NCBI GenBank assembly: GCA_029547745.1
Contig: JAKPOQ010000145.1
Span: 1 to 62,668 of the forward strand
Source: Actinomycetes bacterium
Lineage (GTDB): Bacteria; Actinomycetota; Thermoleophilia; UBA2241
Length of the DNA: 62,668 bases
Direction of reading: 5' to 3'
The translations under genes were made by a program, and so were the position numbers. Of this stretch, positions 60,462-62,668 are shown piece after piece (the stretch's first letter is position 1; every line of letters starts with the position of its first letter). The notes under the pieces were generated by a model that saw only the letters and a program-made list of their open reading frames with translations, did not search any database and had not been told where the DNA came from.

Positions 60462-62668
60462 GTGAGACGGAGACGGTGGCTTCTCCTGGCGCTGATGCTT
60501 GCGGTCGTCGTGACGGCGAGCGTGACGTTCGCCGCGACGAGGTCCGACGCCGACGTGACCAAGCAGGTGAGCTCCATCAGCATGTTCAAGGGCGAGAAAT
60601 GGACCGAGCATTACCGGGTGCCGAACGAGGCCCAGGTCGAGCTGATCCTCGCCGACGAGGGGATCCCGCTCAAGGGCGCGGATGCGAGGGAGAAGGCCCT
60701 CGCCGCGTTCCGCGAGGAATGGGCGGAGCGTAACCCCACGACACCGAACCCGAAGAAGCTCGAGCAGCTCCTCGCCAACGAGCGCAAGGGTGAGCCCGGC
60801 CTCAAGGGCGCGGGCCAGTTCAAGAGCCTGGCGGTGCCCGTCGAGTTCTCGACCACGCCGGAGGAGGTCAGCGGCTACGACGAGGAAGGGGATCCCGTCA
60901 CGGACACCTTCTCCGGTCCGGCGCACAACGAGATCCCGGCTCCCGGGCCGCGGGACAACAACACGGTCTGGTACGACGACGCGACTCCAGGACTGTACGA
61001 GGAGCTCTTCTTCGGCGTCGGGCCCAAAGCCGGCGTCATCGTCCATCACCCGAACCTGGGCAACGTGGACCTTCGCGGTAACACGATGGTCAACTACTAC
61101 CTGGAGCAGTCGGAGGGCAAGTTCAAGCCGGAGGGCAGCGTCTATCCCAAGTGGCTCGAAGCCGCGCACTCCGAGGCGTACTACGGCGCCGACGACCAGA
61201 CTGGCGGTAACAGCAACGTCCGCGCCGACGAGCTCGTGAAGGAAGTGGTCGACGCGGTCAACGCCGACGATCCGGACTTCCCGTGGCAGGACTACGACGG
61301 CGACGGCGACGGCGTGGTCGACAACTTCACGGTCATCCACGCGGGCATGGGCCAGGAGGCCGGCGGCGGCCAGCACGGCGTCTGGTCTATCTGGTCGCAT
61401 GCCTCCGCCATCGACTACCCGACCGGCTACCTCGCCTGCGCCGCCGGCACGCACGGGGCGACGCGCGACATCTACGTGCGCGAGTACAGCATGGACCCCG
61501 AGAACATCGACGTGGGCGTCATCTCGGAAGAGTATGGCCACGCGGCGTTCGGACTCCCCGACATCTACACGACGGACCTCCAGGCCTCGCCGTCCAACTG
61601 GGCGATCATGGAGTCGGGGTCGTGGAACGGCATTCTCGGCGGTATGCAGCCCGCGCCATTCCCGCTGTACTTCCGCTACCTGGTCGGCTGGGCCGATCCG
61701 GTCGAGATCGACTCAAGTACGACGACCCCGACCATCCGGACGGTCGGCCAGTTGTCGAAGCGTCCGGCTGGGCCCGGACAAGGCCTGAAGATCGACTTGC
61801 CCGACCAGGTCATCGAGACGCCGAACCCGCTGGACACCGGGAAGGCCCTGTGGTCGGACAGAGGCGACCTCAGAGAAGCGGTGGTGACGACCGCCCAGGC
61901 CTTCGACCTGACCAGCGCCGCGGCGCCCGTCTTCTCCTTCGCGAGCTACTGGAGCATCGAGGAGGGCTGGGACTACGGCTACGTCGAGGTGTCAGTCGAT
62001 GACGGCGGCACCTGGACGATGCTCCAGGACATGGACGGCGTCTTCACCGACTCGGACCCGAACGGCAACAACCAGGGTTGGGGCCTGACCGGCGAAAACA
62101 CCGGCACCCTCCGCTTCGACTTGTCGCCCTGGATCGACCAGCAGGTCTTGGTCCGCCTGCGCTACAGCACCGACATGGCGGCCCAGTGGAGCGGCTGGTG
62201 GGCGGACGACTTTCTGCTCACGGATGGCGACACACAGTTGTTCTCGGACGACCTCGAGGACGGCATGGCTGCCTGGACCACGCCGGAGGGCGACTGGGCC
62301 CTCGTCCCGCTCACCAAGGTGTACCCGCTGTACTACCTGGCCGAGTGGCGCAACGACAGCGGCTTCGACCGCGGCCTCAAGTACGCGTATCAGACCGTGT
62401 ACAGCAACGACGCGACCACCGAGTGGGAGGTCGACCGCTCGCCGTACACGGTCCCGGGCATGGTGCTCTGGCTGCGCAACGGGGCCTACGACTTCGACTA
62501 CACGCTGAGCGATGCACTGTTCGATCCACCCTCTTACGGTCCGAAGCACGCCCTGTCCGTCGTCGACAGCCACTACTGGCCGCTCACCTGGAGCAACATC
62601 GACGACAGGACCGGGGTGCGGTTGCGCATCAGTGCCCGTTGCCAGCCGTCGAACGCGGCGTTCACACT
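60462..62668 (+). CDS. Immune-inhibitor-A-like M6 metallopeptidase (3' end outside window)
   Basis: A secreted protein, open for 735 codons to the window edge. It has a signal peptide (RRRRWLLLALMLAVVVTASVTFA), a propeptide-like region to about 115, and an M6 catalytic domain that includes IHAGMGQEAGGG and WSIWSHAS. The expected zinc motif HExxH reads E356-E-Y-G-H360 followed by AAFGLPDIY, so the first histidine is replaced by glutamate. Beyond about 480 are beta-sandwich domains with repeated aromatic and acidic residues. The GTG start follows GAGGAGGGAGAG. Whether the variant is active cannot be told. Confidence 0.88.
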   Translation, partial: MRRRRWLLLALMLAVVVTASVTFAATRSDADVTKQVSSISMFKGEKWTEHYRVPNEAQVELILADEGIPLKGADAREKALAAFREEWAERNPTTPNPKKLEQLLANERKGEPGLKGAGQFKSLAVPVEFSTTPEEVSGYDEEGDPVTDTFSGPAHNEIPAPGPRDNNTVWYDDATPGLYEELFFGVGPKAGVIVHHPNLGNVDLRGNTMVNYYLEQSEGKFKPEGSVYPKWLEAAHSEAYYGADDQTGGNSNVRADELVKEVVDAVNADDPDFPWQDYDGDGDGVVDNFTVIHAGMGQEAGGGQHGVWSIWSHASAIDYPTGYLACAAGTHGATRDIYVREYSMDPENIDVGVISEEYGHAAFGLPDIYTTDLQASPSNWAIMESGSWNGILGGMQPAPFPLYFRYLVGWADPVEIDSSTTTPTIRTVGQLSKRPAGPGQGLKIDLPDQVIETPNPLDTGKALWSDRGDLREAVVTTAQAFDLTSAAAPVFSFASYWSIEEGWDYGYVEVSVDDGGTWTMLQDMDGVFTDSDPNGNNQGWGLTGENTGTLRFDLSPWIDQQVLVRLRYSTDMAAQWSGWWADDFLLTDGDTQLFSDDLEDGMAAWTTPEGDWALVPLTKVYPLYYLAEWRNDSGFDRGLKYAYQTVYSNDATTEWEVDRSPYTVPGMVLWLRNGAYDFDYTLSDALFDPPSYGPKHALSVVDSHYWPLTWSNIDDRTGVRLRISARCQPSNAAFT

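Overview
This window comes from a high-GC, Gram-positive-type actinobacterium. Codons end almost always in G or C, GTG starts and 4-bp ATGA/GTGA gene overlaps are frequent, and the gene content fits Actinobacteria (Wzx/Wzy glycan locus, monofunctional AroQ chorismate mutase, bifunctional nuclease, RtcB with archease). A Thermoleophilia-like or deep-branching lineage is my guess, but nothing here fixes the taxon. There is one tRNA (Ile, GAT). I see no rRNA, CRISPR array or insertion sequence.

Layout. 1-5.2 kb is housekeeping: a partial TrpB2-type tryptophan synthase beta chain, a REC-GGDEF-EAL c-di-GMP regulator, and an agmatinase coupled to a nitrilase-family amidase. 5.2-24.8 kb and 31.8-34.2 kb form a surface-polysaccharide locus: Wzz-like chain-length protein, FemAB/GNAT protein, four GT4 glycosyltransferases, two ATP-grasp ligases, PIG-L and NodB-type deacetylases, Wzy-like polymerase, Wzx-like flippase, two hexapeptide acyltransferases, an orphan Rossmann protein, a DUF354 protein and a DegT aminotransferase. 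Together they suggest an exported amino-sugar glycan carrying N-acyl and perhaps amino-acyl groups. No initiating phosphoglycosyltransferase is present in the window. 24.9-31.4 kb holds small-molecule and sulfur genes: a degenerate arginase-fold protein, a histidine phosphatase, phosphosulfolactate synthase, a two-subunit iron-sulfur hydro-lyase, a decayed TauE/SafE exporter, CysH and a LysR regulator.

34.5-51.1 kb is the most interesting part. It is a self-contained catabolic island with visibly more A/T-ending codons than its flanks. A LacI regulator is followed by a secreted PHP protein, an aldolase-hydrolase fusion, a HisD paralogue, a double SnoaL-like protein, a UroD-type methyltransferase and an Ldh2 dehydrogenase on the plus strand. 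A convergent minus-strand operon encodes an SMP-30 lactonase, a corrinoid protein, a creatininase-family amidohydrolase, two SDRs and a fucose-isomerase-like protein. A divergent gene encodes a membrane-anchored family 5 solute-binding protein. Three promoters in the island share the element TTGACTRCGTATGY, whose core is a CG-centred semi-palindrome of LacI type. I infer a LacI-controlled system that takes up a methylated, sugar- or cyclitol-like compound, removes the methyl group through UroD and corrinoid proteins, oxidises it and cleaves it by aldolase. The substrate is unknown.

51.3-62.7 kb returns to core genes: DedA, homoserine kinase, archease-RtcB, chorismate mutase, bifunctional nuclease, tRNA-Ile, a decayed NHL-repeat gene, a NatAB-like ABC exporter, a membrane-anchored Clp-fold protease and a partial M6 metallopeptidase whose zinc motif reads EEYGH. 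A further theme is a set of long, perfect, mutually unrelated inverted repeats (16-26 bp arms), several of them inside coding sequence.
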